Below are positions 35,101-46,929 of a stretch of DNA of 64,000 bases, in pieces. The stretch spans positions 22,956,001 through 23,020,000 of the forward strand of contig CAMQGK010000638.1 of NCBI GenBank assembly GCA_947000775.1, given 5' to 3'. A program made the translations under genes and the position numbers. The notes below the pieces were generated by a model that was given only the letters and a program-made list of their open reading frames with translations, did no database searches and had not been told where the DNA came from. Origin of the DNA: Pterois miles (lineage: Eukaryota > Chordata > Actinopteri > Perciformes > Scorpaenidae). How positions within the stretch are numbered: the first letter of the stretch is position 1; every line of letters starts with the position of its first letter.

Positions 35101-36288
35101 CATCAGATAGTTGGTATCTTTAAAATTCATTGGTGCACAAGATGGAGAAGAAAAAGAAGAAAAGGTGGTGCTGGGAAACTATGCTTTCAGAATAAAGACA
35201 TACTAGAGCAGGACTCTGAATTAACAAACATACTCTGTGTAGGTAGGTAGTACAGGTGCATATACTCCAAATGCTAAAATAATGGAGATTTTCTTGTTTT
35301 CATCACTTGTAAAGAAAAACTTTCCAATCTGCAGGTTGATGAACATTCAGACTATTAACTAGAAGCCGTTCACCACAACCTCTACGATCCCTCAGCTGAT
35401 TGTGGTGACGACAAACACAAGTGTCTGTGCTGAATACTGTTTCAGCTGCAGCAGGTCTGACGGTCGTCATCGTCTGAGGCACAGTGGTCATGTAGAACGA
35501 GAAGTCGCCATCTTGAACGAGACCACATTGACTGGGAGAAGGAAGCTGCACAGTCTCAGCATCTTCGATCATGCGGTTCATCCCTTGTCCTTTGTTAGTT
35601 TTTGAAAAGAAACCATCTGTTTTTGAAATGGGATATGGGGGTCAGAGGACATCAGATCAGAGATGCTGAAAACAAGAAATCCCATTTACTTGTTGAGCAC
35701 TCTCCAGACATGATGGAGGCCTGTCTTCTTCATAGAGGCTGGTCAAGACTTCAAGATTTAATCTCATTCTGGAGCGATGTCAAAATAACTTGATGCTGAT
35801 GTGAGGCTGATCATCTTCATCGTCAGTGTACCTAAACCAAAATCACATCAAAGCTGTCAGAGCAAAACATTTTCATTCTCCTCTATTACACCAAATCATC
35901 TTTGACATGGAGGATAAGCTGATCAATCAACCAGCTGGCTGAAAATTATTCACAAGACCACATTTCAGCTCTGCTGGCCTGTCTGCTCTATGGCGTTGGA
36001 TCTCACATCAAGCGAGCTGATGAGGTAAGGGAGATTAAGGTCAAGAAAATGTGCGGCTCAAGCCTCGAGCTTCGACCAGGTCTCTCCATTGATCTTTCTG
36101 CTTTCCAAAAGGGTCCTTTGGCAGCACATGAAAAGAGTCAACTTCCTAGTGTGCATCTGGATAAGGGCTCATGAAGACTACTCAGAAATCCTATTCCTTC
36201 CTGACCATGGGTTTCATGTCAGCTCTGAAAATGGAGAGTGAGAACCATTATGGTTTGAAGGAGACGTCACATCCAAAGTCCTTGTTAT
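35101..36288. other. Unassigned stretch with coding-like remnants
   Basis: A plus-strand frame from about 35915 to 36170 is open for about 80 codons (reads ...AENYSQDHISALLACLLYGV...) and is bounded by stops. A 92-codon minus frame lies at 35303-35581. I recognise neither. They could be decayed transposon coding DNA or chance. Confidence 0.3.
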
Positions 36289-36319
36289 AATCATTTCATT
36301 CGGGTTGAATGAAATGATT
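36289..36319. repeat. Perfect 13-bp inverted repeat (hairpin)
   Basis: AATCATTTCATTC and its exact complement GAATGAAATGATT flank the 5-base loop GGGTT. Confidence 0.8.
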
Positions 36320-36626
36320 GGAAGCTTTATGGCAATCCTGCATCAGCTTTAGATACCAGATTTTTTTCAGTGCATTTGATTTATTGATTGCTGTTGGGAT
36401 GTAATGAGAATTTCAACTCACTTAAAAAAAAATCTTTACCAAGCCTATCTTTTATATTAGCATTTACATGAAGCTCATGTGGAGGTTCAGTCAGGAAGAC
36501 TGGTTACATCTCATTCATTCACATTTATCTCTGGGTCTCTCTCATGGGCTCCTACTATGTCAGATGATTGTGGGCGCTTCACTCTTTGTGACCAATCAGA
36601 ACTTGCCATATCTCCCTATACCAGGG

Positions 36627-36663
36627 AGTTTTTAAACTTTTTGCTGTCAAAAGTTTAAAAACT
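36627..36663. repeat. Perfect 15-bp inverted repeat (hairpin)
   Basis: AGTTTTTAAACTTTT at 36627-36641 pairs exactly with AAAAGTTTAAAAACT at 36649-36663 around the loop TGCTGTC. GGG/CTCC continue it weakly outside. Could be a small palindromic element core or a foldable RNA. Confidence 0.85.
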
Positions 36664-36788
36664 GTCTCCTCTGCTGCTGTCAGTCATTGCAGCACAAACC
36701 GATGCAATCCTCCACCTCCCCATCACCTCCAGCTCATCACATCGGAGCAAGCCTGCTCCACTTCCCCCATCGGATCTTCATCAAATCC

Positions 36789-37128
36789 CGGGGGCGGCAG
36801 TAGCTCAGTCTGTAGGGAGTTGGCTTGGGAACCGGAGGGTCACCGGTTCAAGTCCCGACATGGACCAAAAACTGAGTGTGAACTGGTAGCTGGAGAGGTG
36901 CCAGTTTACCTCTTGGGCACTGCCGAGGTGCCCCTGAGCAAGGCACCAAACCCCCAACTGCTCGGGGCGCTTGTCTGGAGCAGCCCCCTCACTCTGACAT
37001 CTCTCCATTAATGCATGTATGTGTGTTTCAGGTCTGCATGTACCATGTACGAGTTTAACAGAGTGTAAATTGAATTTCCCCAATGTGGGACTAATAAAGG
37101 TAGATCTTCTTCTTCTTCTTCTTCTTCT
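36789..37128 (+). mobile_element. SINE-1, full-length, tRNA-derived head
   Basis: Head GGGGCGGCAGTAGCTCAGTC with box A (36801-36812) and box B GGTTCAAGTCC (36845-36855). The body contains CACTGCCGAGGTGCCCCTG and the tail CCCCAATGTGGGACTAATAA, with a (TTC)n end at 37099-37128. It mirrors the minus-strand copy at 8962-9284. The head is tRNA-like but is fused to the SINE body, so no tRNA gene is called. Confidence 0.9.
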
Positions 37129-37859
37129 TTACTACCACCATCACCAGTGTCTAGACCCGGGGGGAGTATTCCTAATCTGACAACAGCACCACTTCCCCCT
37201 TACTTCATCACATCGAGTCTAAATCGCCAAAGACTTTTCACAACTTTGTGCACTTTGTAATAAATTATCATTTCTGGTGTGAACACCATTCAGTCCAATC
37301 AGATGAAGCGTACCATTTAATCTGTCACTTCCTTGGTTAAAAGAATGTTTCCTTTTCTTGTTTTGGTGAGTGGTGGCTATTAGCATGTCAGCAAAATGTG
37401 GAGTGTCAGGGGACAAACCTGGACTCACAGCACAACCAGAAGCTTCCTGAATATCTGGTCTGGAGAGAATATTACTCAAATACTCCAGGAGGTTTTTAAG
37501 AACGCCGAGATGTGCCTGCATTAATAAATGATTTAATAATTGCTGCAGATGTGCTGACAGTGCTCCAGGAGCGGTTTGTTGTTTTGTTGTCTTTTTACCT
37601 GCCATCTGTCTGACCAATCATCAAATCACATTTCCACCAAGTGAGTTTTGTTTGCAATTCCTGGACCGTTTGAGTTTTGTCTTAATAAACCGGACTCACT
37701 TTTAAAACTGAAACAACGCATCATCCTCGCATTGGTTTGCTGACGAGGAAATCCAGGAAGAAACACAGAGACAGATTAATGTATATTTGTCAAGATGTTC
37801 AACAAAGTCAGTCAAGGAAGACTTTGAACTTCTTTCTTACTAAATGTTTTTAGTTTAAT
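37129..37859. other. Unassigned; long minus-strand frame, not recognised
   Basis: A 132-codon minus-strand frame (37219-37617) has a basic Lys/Gln-rich start and a Leu-rich middle (LQQLLNHLLMQAHL), no membrane or signal segment and no splice context. Length alone is not significant in 64 kb. It might be transposon-derived because a SINE adjoins it. Confidence 0.25.
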
Positions 37860-38115
37860 TATCATTTCATCCTCAGTTCTAATTCCAGGGACGAATAAAT
37901 AAAAGCGAAATTATTTAATTTAGGCTGACCTGAATGCTTCTGAGCTTCGAATGGAAATCAACCTCTAAATCAGCATTCAAATACTATGTTTGTTTTGTTT
38001 TTTACATATATGTATGTAATAAAGTACATATTCCAAAATAAGGAATAATTCCACAACATTATTCATATTCAACATTAATTTTTATTAGTTATTCTCAGAC
38101 GGATATTGCTGTTTG
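37860..38115 (-). repeat. Family H repeat, copy 2
   Basis: Reverse strand reads CCGTCTGAGAATAACTAATA, then TTGAATATGAATAATG and GTGGAATTATTCCTTATTTT. It matches 52000-52085 (CCATCTGAGAATAACTCATG, GTGGAATTATTCCTTATTTC). Confidence 0.8.
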
Positions 38116-38469
38116 TTGTGTCTACAGTTGTCAAGAAATCTAGGATTTCAAGATGTAGAATGTAAGATGTGTATTTATGATAATGATGATTATACTTGCT
38201 TACAAAACACAAGCCGACCTGTGAAAAGAAATGTGAAATCTTCCGATGCACGTTCAGTACACAGATGTTTCAGACTTGGCAGTTCAACGACAACATAACC
38301 TTTGTTGTCTCAGTCTCTTCACCAAGGTGATGGGAGGTGCTAGATTTTTTTTAATCCATTTTTAGCAGATCAGGTAGATTCATTACTGTAGCAATAGAGC
38401 AGTCATTACAGTGTGCATATTTCATACATACATCAGCGTCGTTTATCTTTGTGTTTTCCTTTTATAGGC
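38116..38469. other. No gene recognised
   Basis: AT-rich single-copy-looking DNA. Confidence 0.35.
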
Positions 38470-38890
38470 AGAGACAGAGTGAGCAGCTGAGGGCTTCAGT
38501 CAGAGTTCATGCAGACGGCAGGACAGCGCTGCCTGATCCGCCTGCCATCACAGCGGAGTCCTCCTCTGGCCCTGCATGCTGAGCAGCCACCAGGCGACCT
38601 CTGACCCTTAGCTAGTCACGGGGTTTTGATCCTACCGTCAGCCAGCGGCAGCACAGCTGTAGCAGCAGAGGGAGGCGTCCTCGGGCCCCAATTAGACTCC
38701 TGAGTCCCAGCCGGCCCGCCACGGCAGCCCTCCTCCAGGGAGCCGGGCCTGACACTGATGCGGCTGTACAGCTGCTGAAGGGGAGGGCAGCGGGAGGTGC
38801 TACCTTTGAGGCAATGCCAATAAGTGGTTTAAAAATGTATGGCACCCTTGTCAAACTTTCTTCATTTCACGGTGCCATGGCAACCGAGTT
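38470..38890. promoter_or_regulatory. GC-rich single-copy island, candidate regulatory element
   Basis: The most GC-rich non-repeat interval of the window (GCCAGCGGCAGCACAGC near 38641, CCAGCCGGCCCGCCACGG near 38708). It ends in AT-rich homeobox/TATA-like text (CAATAAGTGGTTTAAAAATG near 38817). Few CpGs are preserved, so a CpG-island promoter is not clear. A minus frame of 80 codons is probably accidental. Confidence 0.35.
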
Positions 38891-38985
38891 GGACTTGTGG
38901 CGTGGTTAGCGGTAAGAAACAGGAGGGTCACATTTGTTCTCTTTTTATTGCTCTTATTTAACAGTATTCACATTTCAGCTGCTCC

Positions 38986-39016
<31 letters not shown>

Positions 39017-39940
39017 CTGGTAGAAAATGACAACGATTGAAAGAATAGAAAAGGTGTTGCTGTTGTAGATGAAGAAGGCTAAATTTGCCTCCTAGGAGGA
39101 AGGGGATGATGAACAACAGGATATTTGATTGTAAATACTGAACATGTTAACTATTTCTGATTTGAGATCGTTGTGGCCAGGAACAGTCGTTCCTTACTTC
39201 CTAACATTACATTGGAGATGTGAAAAACACTTTTAGCATATCTCACAGCAAAGGAAAATTTGGATAGATAATCTTTAGAACCGTCAAAAAAATCATGGTT
39301 TTACTGCCAATTGTCAGGAGGGGGAATTGGGCCCTGTGGCCGGGCAGTGGATAATTCCTGGGTGACTGCAGCCTGTGTTATGCAGGGAAATCACAATGGA
39401 CTGACTGATGCATTCAGGTGATGCTGTTGCTATTATATTGTATATTATATTGTATAGCTACATCAAGAGGCTAACAAGATTAGCATGGCTAACAGACAGC
39501 GACTGACCGACTGCCAAAGTTTTCTGGGTGGAACTCTATCTCTCTGTGCGGTACACTGAACGTACATGGACATGTCCACATTATATAATATAAAAACGCA
39601 GACACTTGGCTGACAGCATCTTCTCAACTTATGTTAATGAGCATCTCCCATGTTGAATTGTGGCCAGCAGCCTGGCAGTGCGAGGGAGTGAGAATCTGTG
39701 CTGTCAGTTATCCAATGTGAAAGTAGCCTGGTAGGGACAGCTTGTAGCCTCGCCGCTCATCCGCCAGATATAGTCACCCCTATTGCTGCCTCTTCATCAG
39801 CCGCTTTAAAGTGCTTCTTTAACGCACATCAGATCCTTTAAATGAACTCTGAGCTGTGCATCATGAGAACCCGTTGGTTCAAAGTAAAATGTGTTTTGAT
39901 TTAAAGAGGCAACATGCGAGGGTTGCCTGCCCCGTCATAA
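38891..39940. other. Gene-free stretch with poly-A run
   Basis: A run of about 26 A at 38990-39016, which may mark an old retroposon tail although no body is recognised. The rest is featureless, with ATATTGTATATT repeats near 39435. Confidence 0.4.
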
Positions 39941-42089
39941 TGTGTCTACGAGAGCTTTTTCATCAATACAAAATGACTCTGTAATTGTTTTGCCTGGAGC
40001 TGGAGGTTTCTGGCTTCATTCCCAACCCGAACCCCCCGCTGCTCACGAACAAACACACACCTCACCCTCATTTACTGGCATTTTCAACCTCTCTGTGATG
40101 CCGGACGATGCTGAAAGCGGCCAAACGGCATCAAAAAACATTTCAGCACCGAAGGTCAAAAAGTGAGGCTGATACACAAACAACACATGCATTGTAATTC
40201 GAACATTTATCAACATGTTTCCCCTTCACCAGACGTTTCTGTTGCATCCATGCTCTAATTAAGCAGCATGCTGCTCTACATTGTGAAAATGGGACTTCTA
40301 AAGGGGTGGGGAGGTCTCTGCCAAACACCTGGTTATGTTGTCGGAGTTCCTCCTGCTGACAGACCTCAGAATAGATGACTTAATGTCCCTTTAATTTATG
40401 CTTCATTTTCTGGGTTTGACAGAAGTGGGGGTTGAATGTGGTCTGCTCTAAAGCCTTCCTCCATACATTATGTGCATGTGAAGGAGACAAAGCTTTTATT
40501 AAGGATTGAGAGTACGGTCATGGTAGCCATATCAAATTCCAGCAGACCAGCTGAAACTATTCAGCCTGGATGCAAACCTCTCTGGAGGGGCTCTCGGCGG
40601 GTTCGACCCGTGCCAATCATTCCAGCGCTTTGTTCATTTGCAATTTTGCTCTTTTTGTCATATTTAATTACATTTGAGAGAAGGCAATTGTTTCTCTGGC
40701 ATTAAAATAATTGCATTTTCAGAAAATCCAAGTTTTGCGTTTGGAGCGGGTCACAAGCCGCATTAGATCCTCCTCAGCTGGGCAACGCATGGAGGGAAAG
40801 ATTGATGAATGGAAGCTGCAAGCCTCGTACTAACAGAGAACCTCTGTTTTAGTGGTGAAGGTCATGTTTTCACTGTTTCTCACTGATTTAACACAAGACA
40901 ATAGCCTTCCCATTTAATCAGCCCTCTCTCCAAAACATTACCCTCCCATACGATGAAACTGCACTGTGAATTACATTTTGAGGGAAACATATGTTGATGC
41001 AGAATACATTTGTTTTTTAAGTCAGAACAGTGTGTTTTTACTAAACTAACCATTTTTTTTTGGCACATTAGTACCACTGTAGGTAAAAACAAAACAAAAA
41101 AAAAAACATATGGAGCCAGGGGAATATTAAGAGGAAAAAAGTCTTAAATTTATGTGAAAAACTCATAAATTTGCGACATTATCATTAATTTCCAAAGAGA
41201 AAAATGGTGGTGAACCATTTGTCAATCAAATTCGTCCAGTTGGACTCGGGAGAAGGGAGGGAAACCTGCCGTTCTTTGCTCTTCTTTCAATGAAGAAATA
41301 CTCTCCAGTTTTTATATGACTGATGCTATTACAGCATCAACATGAACCACTTCAGGAGCCGCTGTTGTCGTTAAGAAGAAACAGACGCAAAAGCCACAGA
41401 TGTAGCTGCCAGTAGATCCTTACAGGATGCTGATTGGCCCGTGATTTGGCTTACCGGACAAATATGCCTTATATGAAACCTATTGTAATGAGCGAGGCCT
41501 GACAGATACATACAGGCTATGTGCTTTCTTTCATGTTCTTTGTGTTGAATGTAAGTAAACGTCACCAAGAACGCACTGTGTTACACACTGATGATTTAAG
41601 GGATCGTGTCCGATTTGTCACTGTGTCAGAGTGAAAAGGCACATAAGGTAACTACTTGGCCTGAACCACAGATCATAGAGTATGCTGGGAAGAGGGAGAG
41701 GGACGTCTGGAATACCTTGATTATCCTGCTGCCCCCGTGATCCAGCCCCAGATACACAGACGACGATGGATGGACGACGGAGAGTCTGCTACAACATAAT
41801 ATATTTTGCACTAAGCGGCTCATGTTACTGCAGTTAACCTTGCAAAGTGAAGTGATGTTGTTCCTCAACAAAAATCCACCACTACTTTCCATTACCACAG
41901 TTATGCACCTCATTATTTTTCCTTGTTTTTTGTTATCATCAATTTCAACTTTATAACCCTGCAAATTTGTGAGGTTTTTTTTTTAATTTCAACTTTAATC
42001 TATAGGAATATCGAAGACATTTATGACTTTAATCTTAGAAATTTTGAGGGTTTTTTTCCAGGATATAAACCCCCCCCGGGGTCAAAAAA
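39941..42089. promoter_or_regulatory. Long single-copy-looking stretch, possible regulatory DNA
   Basis: No repeat family recurs. 39960-40160 and 40440-40760 are the most balanced parts (for example GATGCCGGACGATGCTGAAAG, GGGTTCGACCCGTGCCAATC). Open frames of up to 112 codons occur on both strands without exon-type edges. Confidence 0.28.
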
Positions 42090-43016
42090 GACCTCCTCCA
42101 AGGCCAAGGGGAGGTTATGTTTTCACCGGTGTGTTTATTTGTCTGTTGGCAGGATTACACCAAAAGTTTGCGATCGATTTGAATGAAATTTTTTGAATGG
42201 ATGGATTGTGGAACAATGAGCAATCCATTACATTTCGGTGGCGATCCGGAGCATAATCTGGATTCAGGAATTTTCAAAACGGATTCCAATCAGCCATAAC
42301 ATGGAGACCACTGGGTATAACGTTCAGCTTGGGCCAGACTGACCTTGACCTCACGGCAGCGTGATGTACGCGTCCGTTGTTCACACCAGCTGTATGTCAG
42401 CTGTGTTTCTGCAGCATTTCTGCTGCTGCTGCTCTTTCTACATAGATTTTAACTTTTATAATGGCCGTTTCATTTCATTATAAATGTCATTCATATTTAG
42501 CTTAGACAGAGAAATGGTCAAGAAATGTGGTTATTTACAAATAATTGTAATAATCCACAATTAAAATCCCCTAATATATTCATTTATGGAGCCCTGCGAC
42601 TCACTGCATGTTCTGCAACACTGCAAATATTTCAGAATAAAAGCCTCATGTTAACAAATTAAGGAGCTCTGTTCACAGAAAAAAAAATGCTTTAGGGGTT
42701 TTATTTCGAAATTAAATCAGAAAGTGCTTTAATTTAAAATTTAAATCTGCTGTCTGTTACTGCTGTGAACCTCACAGCTCATGTTAAAAATTTAGGCGAG
42801 ACCTCAAATCTGTAGAAGATGTGCGTCTCATGCAGCAGCGTGGCAGACCAGGCTTTATAGCACAGTGTAACTGATGACACGTTGATGCATACAGCTGATC
42901 TCAACATAAACACAAATATATCTGGATGATGGCAAAAGCTCAATGGAGAGGAAGGTGGGCAATCGTAGTCGAGCACCTTGGCGGAGGTCTGCACTCTCCA
43001 AGTGCCATTCTAGTTA
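42090..43016 (+). repeat. Family I repeat, long copy (~0.9 kb)
   Basis: Starts around CCAAGGCCAAGGGGAGGTTA with TTTGTCTGTTGGCAGGATTA, then GAATGAAATTTTTTGAATGG and ATTACATTTCGGTGGCG. Ends with GCACCTTGGCGGAGGTCTGC and TCTCCAAGTGCCATTCTAG. I recall these as the two ends of one abundant fish element. The inner ~600 bases are not alignable to anything here. Confidence 0.6.
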
Positions 43017-44261
43017 ATTATCATCATTATGGTTTTCTTTTTTTTTTTTTTTTTTTACCTACAATGGCCCTCATACACCATCATTGAATCCAGTTTAGTT
43101 GTATGGGAATATAATTTTTTAGGATATATATATAGATATAGATATTTTTTAAGTGCACATTGTTGTATTCAAGGATGGTTGTGAGTGGGAAGAATGGAGC
43201 AGCATGCAGGGAGCTGATTTTCCAGAAAAACTAAATTTATTCAGGCAGGCCACAAAATGGACAAACATAAACCAGTTCATTTGGTTAATCACAGGCTCTG
43301 CAGACAATTCATGCAAAAAAAAAAAAAAAAAAAAAACCTTCCATGACAGAAAACACTGGCCTTCCTCTATTTTCCTCAGGAGTGAATAAAAACCCCAAAA
43401 CAACCAAGCAGTTTGTTGTCTTCCATGACCTTTTATACCCGGTCACCTGCTGTCTGTGGCCAATCAGGGAGCATCTCTGGAATTAGGGCCTGTTTAACCA
43501 GGTGGCATCAATCTGCCCTCGTTTGGAGCTGATTGGTAGTCAAACACATTTTGACAAAAGATATTAATGACATAAGTAAACAGGTAAACATTCCATCTTT
43601 AGAAGTGAAAAACATTACAGCAGAAAAAATGACCAGCAAAGATTTTTAAAGGGGAACTGAACTCCTTCTTAAAGGGTCGGTCAGATCAGGGGATTAACGC
43701 CCCCCTACAGAAACCCAGTGTGAGCAGCAACAATGAAACACAAGTAAACATCTCAAACGTCACAAATTCGCAGCTCACATGAACACTGAACAGAACCTCC
43801 CTCTAAGCACACATCATTCAAGGAAATTATATATTGAGCGTAGAAAAGAGGCTCCATGACATACATATTTCAGAAAAATATATAGAGTATACAAGTCATC
43901 AGTCTAAATACAGTTGGGAATGAAAAGTATCTTGATTTTGAGCTCATTATTTTCTAAAATCCATTTCTTAATCCATTTAACTTTGCAGATACGAGAGCTT
44001 TGATGACTTGAATGACTTTAAAAAGTGACAATATTTCCCAGAGGAGGTAAAGCATCGGAGATGCTGCTCCCATCCCTGATACCTCTGGCTTGGTCTTGTG
44101 CTGTAACACATACAATTGGTAGGGTACTTTGCTGTTGAAACCTTAATTAAAAAGCTATGAGTGCGAGCAACGCTTGCCTCCTCTTTTCATAACTGAATCC
44201 CCTGATGCACATGTCTCATCATTTATTAGATATAGAACCAGTAAGCATACAGTGACAACAT
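43017..44261. other. Gene-free stretch with poly-T and poly-A runs
   Basis: T run at 43037-43056, ATATAGATATAGATAT at 43126-43145, and A run at 43315-43336. The frames crossing the A run are artefacts. 43400-43520 looks single-copy and balanced. Confidence 0.4.
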
Positions 44262-44375
44262 GTCAAAAGGAACAGTTTGACATTTTGGGAAGCACAATTA
44301 TTCCCTTTTTTGGTGAAAGTTTGATGTGAAAATTGATTCGCTCTCATGTCGGCCTGTTTAATATGAATCTACCAG
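44262..44375 (-). repeat. Family F repeat, copy 2
   Basis: GGAACAGTTTGACATTTTGG, AAGCACAATTATTCCC and GATTCGCTCTCATGTCGGCC are the reverse of the family F end seen at 18085-18137. Confidence 0.6.
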
Positions 44376-44439
44376 AGAAGATAATTTACATAACTTCTAG
44401 AAATCACTGTGTTTGGCCAAGAAATCGTGGTAATGGTAA

Positions 44440-44830
44440 TTTATATTTTTGCATGCGATAACAATGCCTTTGTTGCTTTTGGTGTCACATTTATCATGTA
44501 GTCTGTGCTAACATGCAAATGTATCTGTGTGAATAAGCTCCACTCAGAGCTAGTAGAATAAAAAATGAAAGACTGTTCATGGCAGAAGGGAGAAGTGGAT
44601 GGGTCCAACAAACACAGCACTTTCAACCAGGATGTGTTTTCCGTATTTATGTTACGTTGTATACTCATATTTTACTTAGTTTACATGTTTATTTTAAGCC
44701 CGACTAAGTGTTGCCACTTAACATTTAGCCTGTGACATGTAAATTACACACAAAAAGCCTAAAATGGGTTATTATGACATGTAGAAATGTCATGCTGTTT
44801 ATATGCCTTACCATGCAAAACACAAAGTGT
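44440..44830 (+). repeat. Family A repeat, copy 10
   Basis: Upstream module (TTGCATGCGATAACAATGCC, CTCAGAGCTAGTAGAAT), hallmark GATGGGTCCAACAAACACAG near 44596, TTTCAACCAGGATG, TTTTAAGCCCGACTAAG, AAAAAGCCTAAAATGGG and TATATGCCTTACCATGC. Confidence 0.8.
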
Positions 44831-44889
44831 TGTTTTTACACTTACTTTGTACCGATTACCCAACACATCAGCTATGATGTTATGTTAAG

Positions 44890-44940
44890 TTGTGAGTTAT
44901 AGAGCCAGGCTAGCTGTTTCCCCATCCAGCCTTTATTTTG
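44890..44940 (+). repeat. Family F repeat, copy 3 (short)
   Basis: AGAGCCAGGCTAGCTGTTTC then CCAGCCTTTATTTTGAGC, corresponding to the GAGCCAGACTAGCTGACTAG region of the copy at 54820. Confidence 0.55.
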
Positions 44941-45769
44941 AGCAAACTGGTTTCTGGGTTTTAGTGCGTAAAGTACGATAAGGACCTTAGTACAAAAGTG
45001 AATAAAGGGACGCCCCCGTAGTTCAGGGTTAAGACAGCAACCATGAAACATGACATTACGTTATTCACATCTCATAGTTTATTAAACTGATTTTATTTCT
45101 TTATTTTATTAAACTTTGTCAATAAATTTCGTCTTTAAGAAACTTGATATGTGATCAGGTTTTCTTTTTCCAGTTATTCCAGTCTAACCCAAATATAATG
45201 GACCCACCCTTTAAGATGATAAGTGACATATTTATGGCAGCACTCTTCATAAGGTGAGAGGTTCTCTGTTTGCATCAGCCTTTTAAGACCTGTTCAAAGA
45301 TTTCTGTCATGACCTTTATGGAAAAGTGGCTAACTCAGACATGAAACCAAAATGTACATTATCATCACATTTACGTAACAAGGTGCACGTCCGAAAGGGG
45401 CTTCATGCCTGTTGATTGGACTGGGTGATGATTGACAGGAGGCGGGTACTAAAATATCCACAGAGAGAGTTAAATATTGTATGAAAGGGTTATTTTGGAA
45501 GGAAAAAAAGACAGAAATCAGAGAAGCAGGAAGGAAGAGTAAGACGATCGCCTCCGTCTCCTCATCTGTAGTGTTGTTGAATCACAACACGAGCTTCTTT
45601 GAAAGTATAAAACTGTAGATCCTCATGTTGTGATTTCAAAATGTGGTTGTTGTTCTTCTCTTTCACTGTGATGGATTACCTGCACTGATTTGCATTGGAA
45701 GTCTCCAGTAGTGTTGTATACCGTCAGGAGGTGAAGTGGTGTGAATAAGCCTAAGACATTTGGAAAAGT
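44941..45769. other. No gene recognised
   Basis: At 45007 GGGACGCCCCCGTAGTTCAG looks like the first bases of a tRNA-type head but no box B follows. Otherwise AT-rich and featureless. Confidence 0.35.
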
Positions 45770-46929
45770 TACTCCAAGTGCTGCCGCAGTGTCCAACAAA
45801 TGGCAGGGGGGGGGGCAAAAAGTGAAATTAGGATAGAGCTGTCCTTTAACAAAGACAGTAAAAGCACAGCGTACCCTTGAGTATCGTTAGGGGAAGTCAT
45901 TTCAAGAAGCCCAGTTTTGTTCCCTATGAAGAACTGCTCGGATAAAGACAAAAAAATGCTAATTTCTCCAGCTCTCGTACGAACGTGACCCTGTTGGAAC
46001 TCCAGGGGAAGATTTCTTGTCGAAGGTACCCCAGAGATGTGATGTTTTTCCCCAAGTGATTTATTAAATGGGGCCGAGTGTAGAAGAGTGTGAGGCTGTG
46101 ATCGGGGGGGAGGCCTGCCATCATTTTCCCTCGAGATGTGTGTGCACACAGCTATGTGACAAATTAACATCAAAAAGGGCCTCCTGTTTCTGGAAGCAAG
46201 GAGGGAAACTTCCTTACAGCTGATTTATGTCCTCTCACCACTCCCACAGACGGCAGCCTCCCTGACCATTTAGACAGCTCTCACATTAAACGGAGCCATT
46301 TCATTAAATGTAAAACCAAATTACCTCATTGTATTTGCCCTAAAAATGACCCATCATAACACACAATGATCTCTCAGGATGAGCAGCCACATGAGATTTC
46401 TCCGTCTGCAGGGATTTTATGGCTGTGATGGTAAAGGCAACATAAAGCAGCAGTAGTGTGATGATTTGAAGCCCTTTTCTTTTAATTGACAGATAATAAA
46501 GGCATCATTCTCTGCAGTTTTGATGGTTCATATTTAATTAAAACATGAACTACATATTTACGCTCCATAAAATGCATCCGTTGGAAAGAATCTGAATATA
46601 TTTGTCTCCTGAAGGTGACCTACAATCAATACTGTGCCCGAATGCCTCCTTTTCAGGGGGGAGTGAAGCTGCTGCTGCTCTGTAAAATAATTGTCTGTGG
46701 GAAGCCAGTGGGGGATCATCATTGAATTATATATTATTTTATTACATCACTGACACTTCAATGCGGTTTCACCAAATCTATAGGTTGCAAGATAAATTTC
46801 AAGGGGTTGGCTCACATTATATGACAAAATACGGCATTTGTCTGTATCCTCTATAACATCACCTCTACCAGTCTATCAGCAGGACGTTAGAACGGTTGGA
46901 ATCACTGCTGAAAAATGTATTTGTTTTAT
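45770..46929. promoter_or_regulatory. Candidate conserved non-coding block, ~1 kb
   Basis: The longest repeat-free block with enhancer-like texture: ATTTATTAAATGGGGCC near 46059, CATTTCATTAAATGTAAAAC near 46297, TTTTAATTGACAGATAATAA near 46480, CATATTTAATTAAAAC near 46530. A 134-codon minus frame (45769-46173) includes a G/C run artefact and has no splice support. Confidence 0.35.

Noticed and set aside
36789..36865. tRNA gene
   Set aside because: The tRNA-like head with boxes A and B is joined to a body and tail shared with the minus-strand copy at 8962-9284, so it is a SINE.
37219..37617. 132-codon minus-strand open frame
   Set aside because: Same length argument, no recognisable domain; adjoining SINE makes transposon-derived or chance origin more likely. 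Kept only as a remark.
45007..45040. tRNA or SINE head GGGACGCCCCCGTAGTTCAG
   Set aside because: No box B or tail follows, and no second copy in the window.
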